Part shown: in pieces, positions 1 to 11,149 of the stretch
Numbering within the stretch: the stretch's first letter is position 1
Layout: every line of letters begins with the position of its first letter
NCBI RefSeq assembly: GCF_037126465.1
Contig: NC_088201.1
Location: forward strand, 65,556,879 to 65,620,878
Source: Ornithodoros turicata
Taxonomy: Eukaryota > Arthropoda > Arachnida > Ixodida > Argasidae
Direction of reading: 5' to 3'
DNA: 64,000 nt
Notes under the pieces: generated by a model
Database searches by the model: none
Told to the model about the DNA's origin: nothing
Seen by the model: only the letters and a program-made list of their open reading frames with translations
Program-made: the position numbers and the translations under genes

Positions 1-1698
1 CAACGTTGCTAGACACCATCCGAACTCCAAAGTGAGAGTAGCAAAACAACAAGATATCAAAACACGAAAGGAAGAGTATTTATCCCCCCTCCCTTCTATA
101 GCATGCAAAACGTGATTTGCGCTGAGATGAACATATATGTTCATGACGCGAGTAATTTTCACTTTTCACTGATCCAAAGGAGGTCACGTGGGATTGCTTG
201 GCGTTTGCGAAATTAACAGCAATGAAAATGGCGAAACGAAACTTGTGAATCGTGCATTTGCTCTTCATGGTAGCTGCCAGAAAATCGAATCAAGCTTATG
301 GGACACTGGACTACAGGTATGTTGGCATCTTTTTCATTCTTCATATCATTTCACATTACATTATACGTGAATACATGGTGTCATGTCATGGGTGTCGTGT
401 CTCACGATGCTGGGGAAGTAGTTGCATGAGGAAGTGTGCATGGTTGTAGACTTTTAATTTTGGATCGCGTAATCGAAATATCGGCACCTTTCGCATTGTG
501 GCTTGCATGTGACCAACCAAGTGCTGTTCCCTTACTAGCGCTTCCTGCAAACGACAAAACGAAACATGTGGGAATGTATATTTTTGATTACTCATATATA
601 ACAAGAAAATGTATCGCTTTCAGGTTGCTGCCACTACTCCATGTGCCCGCAATTGTCTTGCGTGTATGATTACACTACCGACGTCGCCCACCACGGCGGA
701 AGTGTTTTGTGTACACGCCTTTCAGCATGAAGCCTGCATGTAACATCTGATGCTTACCCTTCGGGTATTCTGAATTTACATATTGTAGCTTAGAGGAATT
801 CCGAATGCCCAGAGTGACACACACTTATAACATTGTGACATCAGTGCAGTGGCATAAGCCCTAATGTAGTGCCCCACGAAAATGAACGAGGGGTAGTGGT
901 TTATCCAGAAACCCAAGCACGAGAGGGGTGTTGGAAAAAATTGTGGGGGGAGGTCATCATTATAGTTACGTCATTACAGCTTAACATATCATTACAGACG
1001 TATCTGAAGCTGAAATCACAAGGGCACCCCCTGTACGGGGTGCACAGGCAAAAAAGTTAGGGGGTGTAGGGGGGTCTGGGTAAAGCACTGACGAGGGCGA
1101 CTCCTCCACCCCATGTCAAGCCTCATAAAACACCTCCTGAAATACTTTCCTGACTATGCAGCTGCATCATTATGACGTAATTGTCATTGTTGCCCATAAT
1201 TCTTGAATATGTTTTGAATATATGGAAAAAAAAGTCTGCTTGACAGCATATGTCTCATAGTCATCATCAAACAAAAGCATATGTCATTTTGTTCTGTGCC
1301 TTATGTACTTTTTTTAAATTTCAGGTGGACGTAAATTGTAGAAGGCAGCTAGTGGGGGAGAAGATCATGGTCATAGGTCATATGGCTCCTGGAGCTCCCA
1401 GTGGGCTCCCTTGTGGAGTACTTTTCAGAACACACACACAGTTCGCTCACAGAACCAACGAGTAGGATGTTGCTTGAATACTGAGAGAAAATGGCGTAAC
1501 ACATACAAATATCGTGTGACACATATGACAATAAAAACATTTTTCACGAGGGATGCATGAAACACTGTCGTAATATTGTGTGCATGAACCATTGTGTGTG
1601 ACACAAGCCGTGGGGGCACACCGCCTCGGATACATTTTGGAAAGCATAAAACACAGTATATACACAGCTAATATGATGGATGCTTATTTTTTCTTTTT
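1..1698. other. No gene recognised
   Basis: No coding frame with family resemblance was seen here. The frames present are under 80 codons and overlap on both strands. A possible small exon runs from about 188 to 315, followed by a GTATG donor-like sequence, but nothing identifies it. The sequence is AT-rich with short homopurine patches near 1030-1090. Confidence 0.4.
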
Positions 1699-1860
1699 GG
1701 CCGTTATGAGACATCTTCGGCCGTAATGAGACTGCCTTCGGCCGTATTGAGACTTTGGCCGTAATGAGACATTTGAGGATTAAAGGATTTTCGGCCGTAA
1801 TGAGACTTTCGGCCGTAATGAGACTTGGGCCGTAATGAGACTTCGGCCGTAATGAGATGT
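1699..1860. repeat. Short tandem repeat, unit GGCCGTAATGAGAC plus spacer
   Basis: Eight copies of a GGCCGTAATGAGAC core, some with one substitution, are spaced 17-21 bases apart, except for one interval stretched by an AT-rich insert near 1771-1792. Read on the other strand the unit is GTCTCATTACGGCC. Each unit holds a CGGCCG-like palindrome. It lies just upstream of a mariner fragment. Confidence 0.85.
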
Positions 1861-1961
1861 TACCGCGGTCAGGCACCTTTTGCATCTCTTTGTGGGTGGG
1901 ATAACATATATTTTTTTCGATAGAAATAAAAAATGTGACCGGCGGGCATCATTCGATTATA

Positions 1962-2168
1962 CAAGGGGTCTTCAAGTCAAACCGGGACTTTCTGTCTCCT
2001 GAGTGTACAAATGGCTCGCGCTACTTCTTTTTCGTCATTTTGACACGCGGCAGGCCTCCGCGTTCACCACGTGGTGGTCCAAAGTTTGTGCAAAACAGAA
2101 GACATCTGCTGGACAAGATGGCCGACAACGAGGTGAGCGCGCACATCGAACAGCGAATTGTCATGAAA
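1962..2168 (+). mobile_element. 5' end of a mariner-like transposon, transposase start only
   Basis: A TA dinucleotide precedes a terminal sequence beginning CAAGGGGTCTTCAAGTC, typical of mariner ends. An ATG at 2118 opens a frame reading MADNEVSAHIEQRIVMK, matching the start of mariner-family transposases, in which a helix-turn-helix DNA-binding domain follows. The family resemblance ends at about 2168, where LINE sequence takes over in the same frame. The catalytic DDD domain and the right terminal repeat are absent. The long frame 1935-2396 is therefore a mariner/LINE chimera and not a gene. Confidence 0.75.
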
Positions 2169-3736
2169 GCTCTAGAAGTAATGGAAGAATATGGGACAAT
2201 GAGCGGGGCGAAAATAAATAGAGACAAATCAAAATTGATATATTTAGGTGGGGAGAAGCCGAGGAAAGATCTGTGTTTGAGCATTGTGGAGGAGACCAAA
2301 ATCCTCGGAGTCATGTTTAATGAGGACGGGGTTTCACACAACAATTGGATGCAGTTGGAAAAATACTTGGAAAAATTGAAGGAAGACTATGTTTAACCGG
2401 GAACGCCACTTACAGCTCGAGCGCAGATTGTCAAAAGAATTATGATACCGAGATGTGCGTACCTGTTCTCTGTCGCTTAACCTTCTCTTGAAATATGCCG
2501 TAGAATTGAGAAACTCTGCTTTCAGTTTATATCGGATGGGAAAACGCGATGGGTAGCGCAAGAGAAAACGAAACTGCCTATTGAAGTTGGGGGCCTACAG
2601 ATTGCTGATCTGAAACAATTGTCACAAACACATGCTTTACATGGAATATATAGGATGTTGGATGGCAAGGAAATCGGACAGCAGGTGGCAAAATTTTGGC
2701 TGGGAATGAACATAAGACATTTTCGCCAACACGGGTAGATCATAGGAGTCCAATGTCGGAATGGCGGCCAGCAATTTATGAAGGGAAGCACACTTTGCTG
2801 CAATTGAAAAGATTAAACATGAGCAAAGACTACAGCGGAAGCTCAGTCGCTGAATTATACAGAGATCTGAGGGGGAAAGAAATAGAGAAATGTCCATCTA
2901 CAATAACAGCGGAAGGTTGGAAAAGAATTCTTAGTTACTGGTTAGAAGGCAAAAGAAAATCATTCCTGTGGAAAATGGCGCATGAGGTCATACCAGTGAG
3001 GGACAAGTTTTATCTGTGGGGTAAAAGCCGCAGAAGGGACTGCGAGCTTTGCGGTCAAATAGAAACGGTGAGGCACGCCGTCTAAGAGTGTAAGGTACCG
3101 GTGTAGCTGTGGTCCTGTTTTAAGAAATATTTTGGATTAAGTAACTTAACGTTTGAAGAAGCTGTGGGAATACATGTTGGGAAAGTAACCAAAAGACAAC
3201 AGAAATTTTACATGTTAGTAGCAGTCGAAATCGCATATCAAGGTTGGGTAAACAGGTGTAGAGTGGTGCATGGTGGTGACTGCTGGGGTAAAAAACGAAT
3301 GAGAAATATAATCAGTAACTATGTACGAACTTGGCTTGGGAGGGAGCGGCTAAGGTTAGGAGCAAAAAACTTCGCGAAACAGTGGCAGTGTAAAGGGTTC
3401 AGAGTAGTGGAGGGTATTGTTAGATTTAAATTGGCAGACTAGTTAAATGAATTTAGAATATACTAACGCCGCAACACAAGGAGGAGATCCTTCGGAATTT
3501 TGGGGTGAGTTAATTGTAAAGCACAGGAGTGTTGACGCTCTTCTGAAGCACACGATACAGCGTTACATTCAAGCGCAAAAGCAATGGGGCAGAGTTTTAG
3601 AACTGCCCTCAGTTGTTGACTTGGTTGGGGAAAATAAAGCAAATCAGTAAATTAAGGATATAGGGAGTGGTAGGCTAAAAGATAAGGAAGATGGGCTCAC
3701 TAATTTTGTGACTCATCTAATCAGTCAACAATACAA
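2169..3736 (+). pseudogene. 5'-truncated L1/Tx1-like LINE, decayed ORF2 C-terminal half
   Basis: This is a degenerate copy of the family whose near-complete member lies at 57104-62326. It begins just after the RT YADD region, with a SGAKIN...KS motif followed by ILGV-type sequence, and runs through the C-terminal domain to the 3' UTR. Matching blocks include FWLGMNIR, the region around RDCELCGQIETVRHAV (CCHC-like) and the end at codon 3440-3442. Several stops and frameshifts break it, near 2396, 2480, 2735 and 3085. The 3' UTR ends in AGTCAACAATACAA at 3736, like the other copy. It encodes no functional enzyme. Confidence 0.88.
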
Positions 3737-3839
3737 GAATAGGTAGCTCTCCTGCTTGATGACAATACACAATTGCATGGTCACGCATTTGAGGCGTTAT
3801 AGGCCATTATGTCGGCGTTATGTTATTCTGAGGCGTTAA

Positions 3840-4180
3840 AGGCCAATTATGTAAAGGTGTGCGCTGGCCGATATCGCACAGATGCGATGCCATATCTCAA
3901 TGGCATACGCAAAAGCAGCACGCAAGCGTTTACATAATCACCATTACACCAATACACCATTTACATAAATGCCGCAAGCCCAAACAAATGTCGCGAAGAT
4001 AGCCACAGCTGATGGTAATGCCGAGTCAACAGCTCGTGGCAAGGCGGACACCCCCGCAGAACAAGCGGGACAGTCGAAACGCTCTTTCCTTTTATTCCTC
4101 CTAAGCGCCGCTAGGGTGCCTCTCTTCCTGCTCCGCAAGTCGGAGGCACGTTCAAGTTAACTCTGCTTCAAGCTGTACTA
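3840..4180. repeat. Dispersed repeat, partial copy of the 43.1-43.57 kb foldback
   Basis: The stretch from the block ATGTAAAGGTGTGCGCTGG through CTAGGGTGCCTCTC to the AAGCTGTACT block matches 43107-43566 in the same orientation, with many substitutions and indels. The two copies share an order of short conserved blocks. No coding capacity is evident. In the second copy the outer part is paired with an inverted arm at 42403-42531, so this is probably one half of a foldback element. Confidence 0.7.
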
Positions 4181-4231
4181 TTTGTTTCTCCATAACATGG
4201 AACCCCGCTTTTCGGACAATGGACAGCGCAA

Positions 4232-4668
4232 ATGACTACCAAGCATATGGCTCCCTATCTATCCTGGTTTCGGTATTATGGACAGTTATGTGGTTCTTTC
4301 CCTGCCACACGTCTTTGTTGCATAGTTGAGAGAGTTCGTAGTGCTCCAATTGTCATGTGCATCTCTCAGAGTGGCCTGGTTGTGATGGATGAGCAGCCAT
4401 GGCTGTGTTGCAACCCGGATGGCCTTGTACAAATAGACGAGATTACTGCTGTGGTCGAAACAAAGCGCACGCTTCGCTGCAAGGACAATGTGATTGTGGA
4501 CTATACGAAGGAGAGGTGTCCAATGTGAACTACTTGAAGTTTACAGATGGGCAGCTACTATTGCACAGAAACCATCCATACTTCATCCAGGTACAACTGC
4601 AGATGCATGTAATGAATGTGGCTAGAAATAAAATGCCTTTATGCATAGTATCTTTCCTTTTTATGTGA
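4232..4668 (+). pseudogene. YqaJ-type (PD-(D/E)XK) nuclease fragment, frameshifted
   Basis: Two overlapping frames together give a YqaJ-like recombinase/exonuclease core. The first carries GLVVMDEQPWLCCNPDGLV, with the PDG-type aspartate, then a VETK segment at the place of the usual E-x-K. A shift near 4525 moves the match into the next frame, which reads YLKFTDGQLLLHRNHPYF and QVQLQMHVMNV, the Q-rich helix of the family. Known YqaJ proteins are two-metal nucleases of viral or transposon origin and are amplified in tick genomes. Upstream exons and the C-terminus are not seen. The family call is by motif only; the copy is broken. Confidence 0.7.
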
Positions 4669-4669
4669 T

Positions 4670-6409
4670 ATGTTACTAGCAGAAGGTCATTCTGCACATT
4701 ATGCCGTCTTTGTTTTGCACACACATCAAAATTTGAGCTACACTCTTAAACCCGTACCTTTTATTGTAACTTTTAGAAACATGTAACTTCTGTATAGACG
4801 TAGATTTCGAGGTTTCTTATAGGTTACACCACTGTAACGTATATTTAGAGGCTAAAAGCGACCAAGGTCATGTCTTTACAACACGAATAGAAGTTACATC
4901 TCGGAAAAAACAAAAACAGCTTGTTGTAACTTATAAATGTACCCTCTACTCCGACACTGTAACTTCTAAGCGAAATCTCCAACGATAATCTCTTTGTTAG
5001 TTTCTTATCGTTTGTTTTCCTTTTGTTTTTCAGCATAATGCCGCGTTTCAGCCTCCCATTCGAGACGACAGTTGCGAATCTACGCTGTTATTTTTTATCT
5101 GTTTCAGCGTCACCTATACGTCAACTACATGTTATCAATGCTGTATGAACACAGATTATAAGTTCGCAGTCTGAAATACAGATAGTATGTTTCTTTTTAA
5201 AGGGTGGAAAAGAATTGTCAATGCCGCAACCACCAAGATTTCCGATTTCGCTGCGTAGCCGAGCCTGGTCTAGGTCTATCCACACTGAGAGCGGTTTCCT
5301 TGAAACGCTTAACGCTCGTCGTCCGTCCGTTAACAAGTGTAATCTGTTTTAATCAGTGGTTTTCCTCGCGTTTATCATAGTATCGTCAGGAACACCGGAA
5401 AAGCTAGATGTCGCTAGCAAACAAGTATATTTTCGGTGTTCTGAGGGGAAAGTGTAGTGAGTGCGAAGATTGCAAAGAATATATAACCGAAAACGAACGT
5501 CACCACCGCAGCCCTAATTCACACACTTCATACACTGGGTAAGTGTACATTTTGTGCTAGGTACGTGCGTTATTTTGATAGCAAGAGCTCTTAGCGCATG
5601 TTTGTTGTGATTATGGCAAGCGTTTTGCGGCCCTGCATATGAACGCCACTTACGCTTGCTACTTTTCTGCTCCTACTTGGTCGCCAAGTCAATACACCGG
5701 CGTGCATTTTGCGAGCTGCGGATATATGCATCGAGATATATAATTCGCAGCTTCCTACTTGTTGTATTCTTACGATATTCTAAGACTCAATCGCGGAGTG
5801 AACGCCTTCCCGCATTTATGCTGATTTGTACCTTGTGCTTTGTACGGATTTGAATGGTTCCGTAAATGTTACTCTCATTGCCCAAACTTTTGTTCCCAGG
5901 ATCCCACATGCAGGTTCACATACCGTCACCAGCGCAATGCAGTACCTCACAAACTCGTCCCAGAGCGCCTCCAACGCTGATAACGCAGTAATGTAGTGTC
6001 TCCTGCGTTACTGTACACTCATATTCCTCAAGGTTGTGTGCGTTTTATGTAATACTGTATTGCCATTTGCGCTCGCCTCTGCAACACGAATGTGGAATAA
6101 ATTTTTTTCTGCTGCAATTCTCCATTTCGTTGGGTGTGTTCAGCTTAGCAAACATAGGTCAGTTGTTTTCACTCGCTAGCTTCCTCGCACTTTTATGCAT
6201 TGCTTCTCACTTAGAAGATAGTTCTTTTTTCCACATACATGGTAAAGCGACCATGGTTTCTCCTCACATCAGAATCGCACTTGTGCACAATGTGTCACCT
6301 CTCGACAGACTTCTGTTTTTGTAATATACATATGTTCAAGATCTCCTTTTCTGCTGGTTCATTTTGGTACCTTGGTGTGTTCTGTAAATGTCTGTCGATA
6401 TCCCACGCA
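4670..6409. other. No gene recognised
   Basis: AT-rich sequence with short frames only. Nothing matches a known family by eye, and no terminal repeats were found. Confidence 0.35.
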
Positions 6410-6620
6410 CAGGGTGTTTGTTTTTATTCGCATCACACCAGCGCTCATTTGACAGATGGGTTATGTTAATTTTCGCAAATTAACCCATCCGTAGTTACAA
6501 ACATTTCCGACATTTCCTGACGCATGTGTTTGTAACTACAGATCGACTAATTAGCAAAAATTCACATACCCCACCTGCCAAATGAGCGCTACTCTGTTGC
6601 GAATAAAAATGAACATCCTG
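6410..6620. mobile_element. 211-bp MITE with inverted ends (CAGGGTGTTTG...)
   Basis: The left end, starting CAGGGTGTTTG and containing TTTTTATTCGCA, is matched by the reverse complement of the right end for about 50 bases, including the AGCGCTCATTTG block. A TA dinucleotide follows the right end. The left TA is not preserved. The middle contains two shorter inverted pairs. It has no coding capacity and is most like a Tc1/mariner-type MITE. Confidence 0.75.
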
Positions 6621-7040
6621 TATAAAAAGCCGCACGTTGGCGTAACCTTTACGGGCAGGAGCTGGATTGAAGGCCGTAACCTCTAATTAGTGGGTTTCCT
6701 TGTAACTTTTATAAAAGGGGTCGCTCAGAGGGTACCTGGTAGCTTCTGAAATAGAGGGTAAAATATTGCGATTTTTTACCCTTTACTAAAGGGTACGGCG
6801 TTAAGAGTGTACCTTTTCTTTTTGAACTGGCAAATGATGCGCATATATCCCTATTATTTATCTTTACAATGGTCATTCTATAAGAGCTTATCATAATTAT
6901 GTAATGTATTATGTGTAAATTATGCATACCTTCAGGACACTTTCCTACAGAGAACTGTCATCTATACATGTTTGTAAGTCAAACGTCGCCATGCCACTAC
7001 TGGACAGCTGGCTTGTATTGCAAACTGTAGGATGGGGCCA

Positions 7041-7131
7041 CTAATAGGTAATAATGATAGGTAATAATAATAATAATAATAATGACAGCCTCTTCGATGT
7101 CACCATATATATATATATATATATATAGCAG
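7041..7131. repeat. (TAA)n and (TA)n microsatellites
   Basis: About eight TAA units lie at 7064-7084 and an uninterrupted TA run at 7106-7127. The TAA run is the complement of an (ATT)n LINE tail. Confidence 0.9.
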
Positions 7132-7365
7132 GAACAGGAACCTGCAGAGCGTCCGAGTATGTCATACTGTCAAAGGAATATATCGTGCTGCTAGCATACA
7201 ATTTCGATGGTGTGTGCACTGGTAGTATGTAGACTACACATCCAGCGCTGTCCTCAGTGGGGCTCTCAAGTGGTCACCTGCAGCTCTATTTCTTTTAAGG
7301 TTCTGCATAATTGCGTAAAAGTGCGTTCAAACGTGCGACGCTCTGACGTAAACCGTTACTGTTTC
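7050..7365 (-). mobile_element. 3' end of an RNase H-type LINE, minus strand
   Basis: The reverse complement of this stretch matches 56830-57104: the block around GAGGACAGCGCTGGATGTG, the CATACTCGGACGCTCTGCAG block, and the terminal GACATCGAAGAGGCTGT before an (ATT)n tail. The tail lies at the low-coordinate side, so the LINE reads on the minus strand. Only the 3' few hundred bases remain. Confidence 0.75.
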
Positions 7366-7499
7366 CTTCAGTCTGTGATTTTTACATCAGCGAGAGAATG
7401 TACCGCCGTCTTTTAAGAATGCGCTGTCCAGTACCGGCATGGCGACGTTTGACTTACAAACATATGCTATACGTGCAGCCTAAGAGCTCCTGCTTTCCT

Positions 7500-7790
7500 T
7501 GTCATCTATACATCTTTGAACGCGCGGCCGATAACAAGGTCGTCGGGGCAGTACCGCTTGCGGTGCTGTTCCGGGAAGATCTTTTCCTGATCTATACAAA
7601 TGGTTCCAGTACAGAACACAGATCTGCAAGTGCTTTTATCACTGAAACAATGCAGAAGGGATACAGGCTGTCACACAGCACCTCATCTACCGCTCCTGAG
7701 CTACATGTTATGTTCAAAGCAGTGTGCCACATCAACGAACCTCACCCGAAAACCAGGCTCATCTTCAGAAGATTCGAAGCCCTCCCTAGC
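7500..7790 (+). pseudogene. RNase H fragment of an I/R1-type LINE
   Basis: The frame includes LFLIYTNGSSTEHRSASAFI followed by LSHSTSSTAPELHVMFKAV. This is the order of the first two catalytic blocks of LINE RNase H (D in YTDGS, E in AELxAI). Here the first aspartate is asparagine (YTNGS). The match stops at about 7790, before the third and fourth catalytic blocks, where LTR sequence follows. It is a dead fragment. Confidence 0.72.
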
Positions 7791-7882
7791 AGAATCATCA
7801 AAAGACGTTGTAAGGGTCGTCAGCGAGAAGCGGCGCGAAGCACGTGTGCGGAGTTGTCTCCCCACGTGGGAAGGGGGAAGTC

Positions 7883-8474
7883 GGAGTTCCGAGAACGCCA
7901 AGGCGTCGCGGTTGCTCCGGAGGGGGGACACGAGAGGCCCAAGCGCCAGGCCCTCACTGGCAATAAATCTGTAGAATGACCCAGAAGTTTACACTGCTGG
8001 AAGTTACGATGTGCACGGCTTGACATCCAGGACCGTTGGCACTAAATAACCAGCAGTGGGCGGACATTTGGGAGGTTCTGGTCCAGTTGAGATTTGAAAT
8101 TAGGCCAATTAGAAATTGGATGGGTGAGGGCCAGGACCGTTTGATTGGTGAAGTTGCCAGCGGGGCACGGGCAAAGATGTCACCTCTTAACGGCCTGCAC
8201 GGCCAAAAAACTCAATCTGGACCTGGGTTCCGATGCGGAAGGTACGCTCGGAAACATTACATCGCGAGCCCACCAGATTCCCTGTCTTATGGTTACCAAT
8301 TGTCAAACGTGTAAATAGCCATATGTAAATAAACCCTTCGCGTCCATCACGAAAGGGTTTTCAGTCGCCGGGGCTCCGGGAGTGGAGACAAGGAAGAGGA
8401 TCGGTGTGAAAACCTCGGACCTACAAATGAGGCCACCAGCCATTGTCACGGCGTGGCCTCGAGTTATCCGTTAC
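7883..8474 (+). repeat. 5' LTR of a Gypsy-like element (family B)
   Basis: This block matches 55675-56263 over nearly all its length, including AACGCCAAGGCGTCGCGGT at the start, an AATAAACCCTTCGC poly(A)-signal region near 8329, and the end GAGTTATCCGTTAC. What follows differs: here a primer-binding-type sequence, there unrelated DNA, so the end is well placed. The true 5' border may lie up to ~70 bases upstream, because the second copy is fused inside the LTR. Confidence 0.8.
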
Positions 8475-8492
8475 TGGCGCAGTCGATAAGGG
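8475..8492 (+). other. Primer-binding site of LTR element B
   Basis: TGGCGCAGTCGATAAGG starts right at the LTR end. TGGCGCAG-type sequences are the usual tRNA primer sites of Gypsy/Mag-like elements. Its position confirms that the LTR at 7883-8474 is a 5' LTR. Confidence 0.75.
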
Positions 8493-8821
8493 TCCTGTAG
8501 GTGTCTTCACTAGGATAGTGCTTCGCCGAGGTCTACGTGTGCACGTTCAAACGAACCCTGGAGAAGGCCCACTAGTTCGTCGGACGACGAGGACAGAGGC
8601 CTGGGAGTGTTGAACACGTTTGGCGAGGAAAAGACCGCGGAAGGCATCTTCAGGAATAGGAGCGAGGGATCGTCGCTGGAGAGCTGAGGGACCAACGGGT
8701 ACCCAGGATAAGCCAGGAACCGAAGATTGCGGCGGCTTCTGCCAAGGGAAGAGACCGGAAACGGTGAGCACTGTCTTTTGCTGGTTTCGGGGATAGCGCT
8801 ACATCGGTGTTGCTGTAAGCG

Positions 8822-9520
8822 ATGGGTCCCTTAACAAGAAGTAGCCAAAACGGGGAGCAGGGAGATGAGAGTGATAATGCGAGGGTGGACGACAGGTCGG
8901 AGGGCGCGGACGCTCCTGCAACGGACGTCCAGTTGGCTCTAGCAAATGAAAGGACACAACAACTACTGCTAGAAAGTCGGTTGGCGGAATTGAGGCAGGG
9001 AGCTGGCACGCGCGAAGAGGACCGTGGGTTAATATCTGGAACTCATAGTCAAAATAATGATCCATTAAAGCACTTTTCCAAAATGCTGGAGGGCACGATC
9101 CCAAAATTTCCAGCAGACGCGGAGGCACCCGTGTGGTTTGGCACGGGCGAGCGCGTGTTCGACCGGTACGAAGTGCCCGAACACATTCGTGCACACTTAA
9201 TTTATCCTGCGGTGGCTAGCCGGATGGGCTACTTATGCTCGCAGATGAAACGGGAGGATGAGTTCACTTTCGGCACTATAAGGTCGGCCGTCCTCAAGGA
9301 GCCGCGTTTGTGTGAGCACAGCGAATACAGAAGGCGCTTTCTTTCACTGTCGAAGGCGAAAAATAAAAGTTGGACGCAGTTTGTCCACCGCCTGAGCAGT
9401 TACTCTTCGTACTATGTTGAGGCGTGAGGAGTCAAGGATGGAGACGTTAACAGATCTAATTGTGGCCGATCAGTTGAAGGCGACTATCGGGTCAGACGCT
9501 CCATTCCGAGAATCGCGGGA
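8822..9520 (+). pseudogene. Gag of LTR element B, truncated and frameshifted
   Basis: A 201-codon frame starting MGPLTRSSQNGEQGDE contains an N-terminal acidic, low-complexity stretch, a coiled-coil-like segment around ALANERTQQLLLESRLAELR, and a retrotransposon Gag core (PKFPADAEAPVWF ... YRRRFLSLSKAKNKSWTQF). A frameshift near 9420 ends it; the match goes on in another frame as METLTDLIVADQLKATIGSD, then stops near 9520. The zinc knuckle, protease and polymerase are missing here. They are found, in a separate partial copy of the same family, at 53790-55680. Confidence 0.82.
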
Positions 9521-9529
9521 CACCCTCCC

Positions 9530-9944
9530 TAAAGTCGGCTATACCTGCATATCCCATAGGTGCAATGTATTGCGCCACGTTTTTCTCATGCATCTCAATA
9601 AACCCAGTATTGCTAGAAAATGTCCACGTCTGGGCGAATGAATGAGACCCCCTACGACATTTTGATAGCAGAATGGCGCCTCTAGAACCACATACTTTTG
9701 CCCGACCAACTTAGCCTATTCGCGTTTCTTCTACGGAGTAACGGCTGGCCGTACGCCTTTGCTTGCAAATGTCTACGAAACGCTAAGCGTCCCAAAAAAT
9801 GCCCACCATGAGACGTGAAGGTGAAAGATTCTACTTCAAGCTGAGACGAAGAACGCCACCCAAAGTAGCGTCAATTTTTTCCCCAGGGCGTAAAAGTTCT
9901 CGATCAACGAACGAGGCCTCGGAACGAGCTTATGGCGGGTTACG
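9530..9944. other. No gene recognised
   Basis: Follows the broken gag. It holds no family resemblance and no obvious terminal repeats. Confidence 0.35.
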
Positions 9945-10015
9945 CGGTCGTGTGCAGCTGGCGTCGGTAACGCTTCGGCGTTCACCGAGAAATGCCCGGG
10001 TTCGAATCCACGCGT
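9945..10015 (+). ncRNA. tRNA-like SINE head (Pol III A and B boxes)
   Basis: TGGCGTCGGTAACGC resembles an A box, and CCGGGTTCGAATCC about 35 bases later is a consensus B box. The spacing fits a tRNA-derived head. The clover-leaf is imperfect and no aminoacyl stem closes, so a tRNA-derived SINE or tRNA relic is preferred to a functional tRNA. Confidence 0.55.
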
Positions 10016-10322
10016 TTCATTCATTGCACTTACTTTTTTATTTTGCTCTATTTCCTTCTTGCTACGTATTTTATGCATTTCGCACCGGTTGCTGTTTGCG
10101 CTTTTTCATTTTTATTTTTGCTAAAAGCCGCGCATACAGGTATCGGGACTTGAAGACGAGCGCTGTAGAGCCGTTGCGTAGATGCATGCAACTAATATGA
10201 GTACGTTGTTTTTAGTACATGGTGAGCGTCGTGAACTATTCTAACAGTTCACTGGTTGCATCTTCAAAATCGCGTATCGATATCGCGGATGCGCTGCAGC
10301 AACTGCTGTTTGAGGCTTTGAG

Positions 10323-11065
10323 TTGGTAGGCAGTTTGCTGGTCTGCACGTGTATACCCACAACCGGCTTAAATATGAGGACCAGTTCCTCCCTATTGCTT
10401 ACACGCTATCGCGAGAGCAGTTTCGGAATAGTCCGTTACACGTGGGTGTCGTCTGTCTCATCGACATCCGCTGAACTTTATGCTATCTTGTTATTCTTGA
10501 CATATATGGAAGACTGTGAACCGCGGCACTGGGTAATTTACACCGACTCCAAAGCAGCTCTCCTGTGCATTAAAAACATGGGCATCCCTTTCCTCAGTGG
10601 TGATAGATATCCTGTGCGCCCTGAAGTCCCCACAAGATCGCTCCCACTCCGTTGCCTTTCAGTGGGTTCCAGGGCATTGCGGAATAACTGGGAACCACGA
10701 GGCCAACGCTGCCGCTGCACATCAACAACGGCCTTCTATGCCCATTATACTCTCGAGAGGAGACAGAAGATCCCTCCTCAGGCATTTTTCCGATTCCTGG
10801 TCTACCCTACAGTGGCAACACGACATTCCAACTAGGTCCTCCTTGGGAAGTGTAGACCCAACGCTGTCATACCGGCTGCCTGCAAAGCTCCTCGTCCTCT
10901 GAAGTCGCTCATCCACAGGCTACGTCTGAATGTGGCCTTCACTTCGTTCTATCGCTACCAGCTAGGCTGTGAGGCTAGCCCTATGTGCAACGAGTGTGGT
11001 GTACTTGCCAACGTAGAACACATACTCCTCCGCTGCCAGACCTATATCAACGAGAGGCGCACACT
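10323..11065 (+). pseudogene. RNase H / C-terminal part of an I/R1-type LINE, left half
   Basis: RNase H blocks are visible: SSVSSTSAELYAILL (catalytic E), HWVIYTDSKAALLCI (catalytic D) and, after a frameshift near 10595, AFQWVPGHCGITGNHEANAA (H, with N at the usual D). A CCHC-like C-terminal finger follows (CNECGVLANVEHILLRC, around 10985-11040). The reading stops at the palindromic element and resumes at 23544, so the element inserted into this LINE. The LINE is itself 5'-truncated and frameshifted. Confidence 0.85.
11060..11065. repeat. Left 6-bp target duplication CACACT
   Basis: CACACT directly precedes the palindrome's first base and recurs at 23544-23549 directly after its last base. 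Removing the element and one copy leaves the LINE frame open and in register, which supports a true target-site duplication. Confidence 0.9.
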
Positions 11066-11149
11066 AGTAGTATAGAGATAGACTGTATAATTATGGAGCG
11101 GCATAAGAACCGAACGGCATAAGAACCGAGCGGCACAAGAACCGAGCGC

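Noticed and set aside
9945..10015. Functional tRNA gene
   Set aside because: B box is perfect, but the acceptor and D stems do not form and no anticodon could be placed with confidence. A SINE head fits better.
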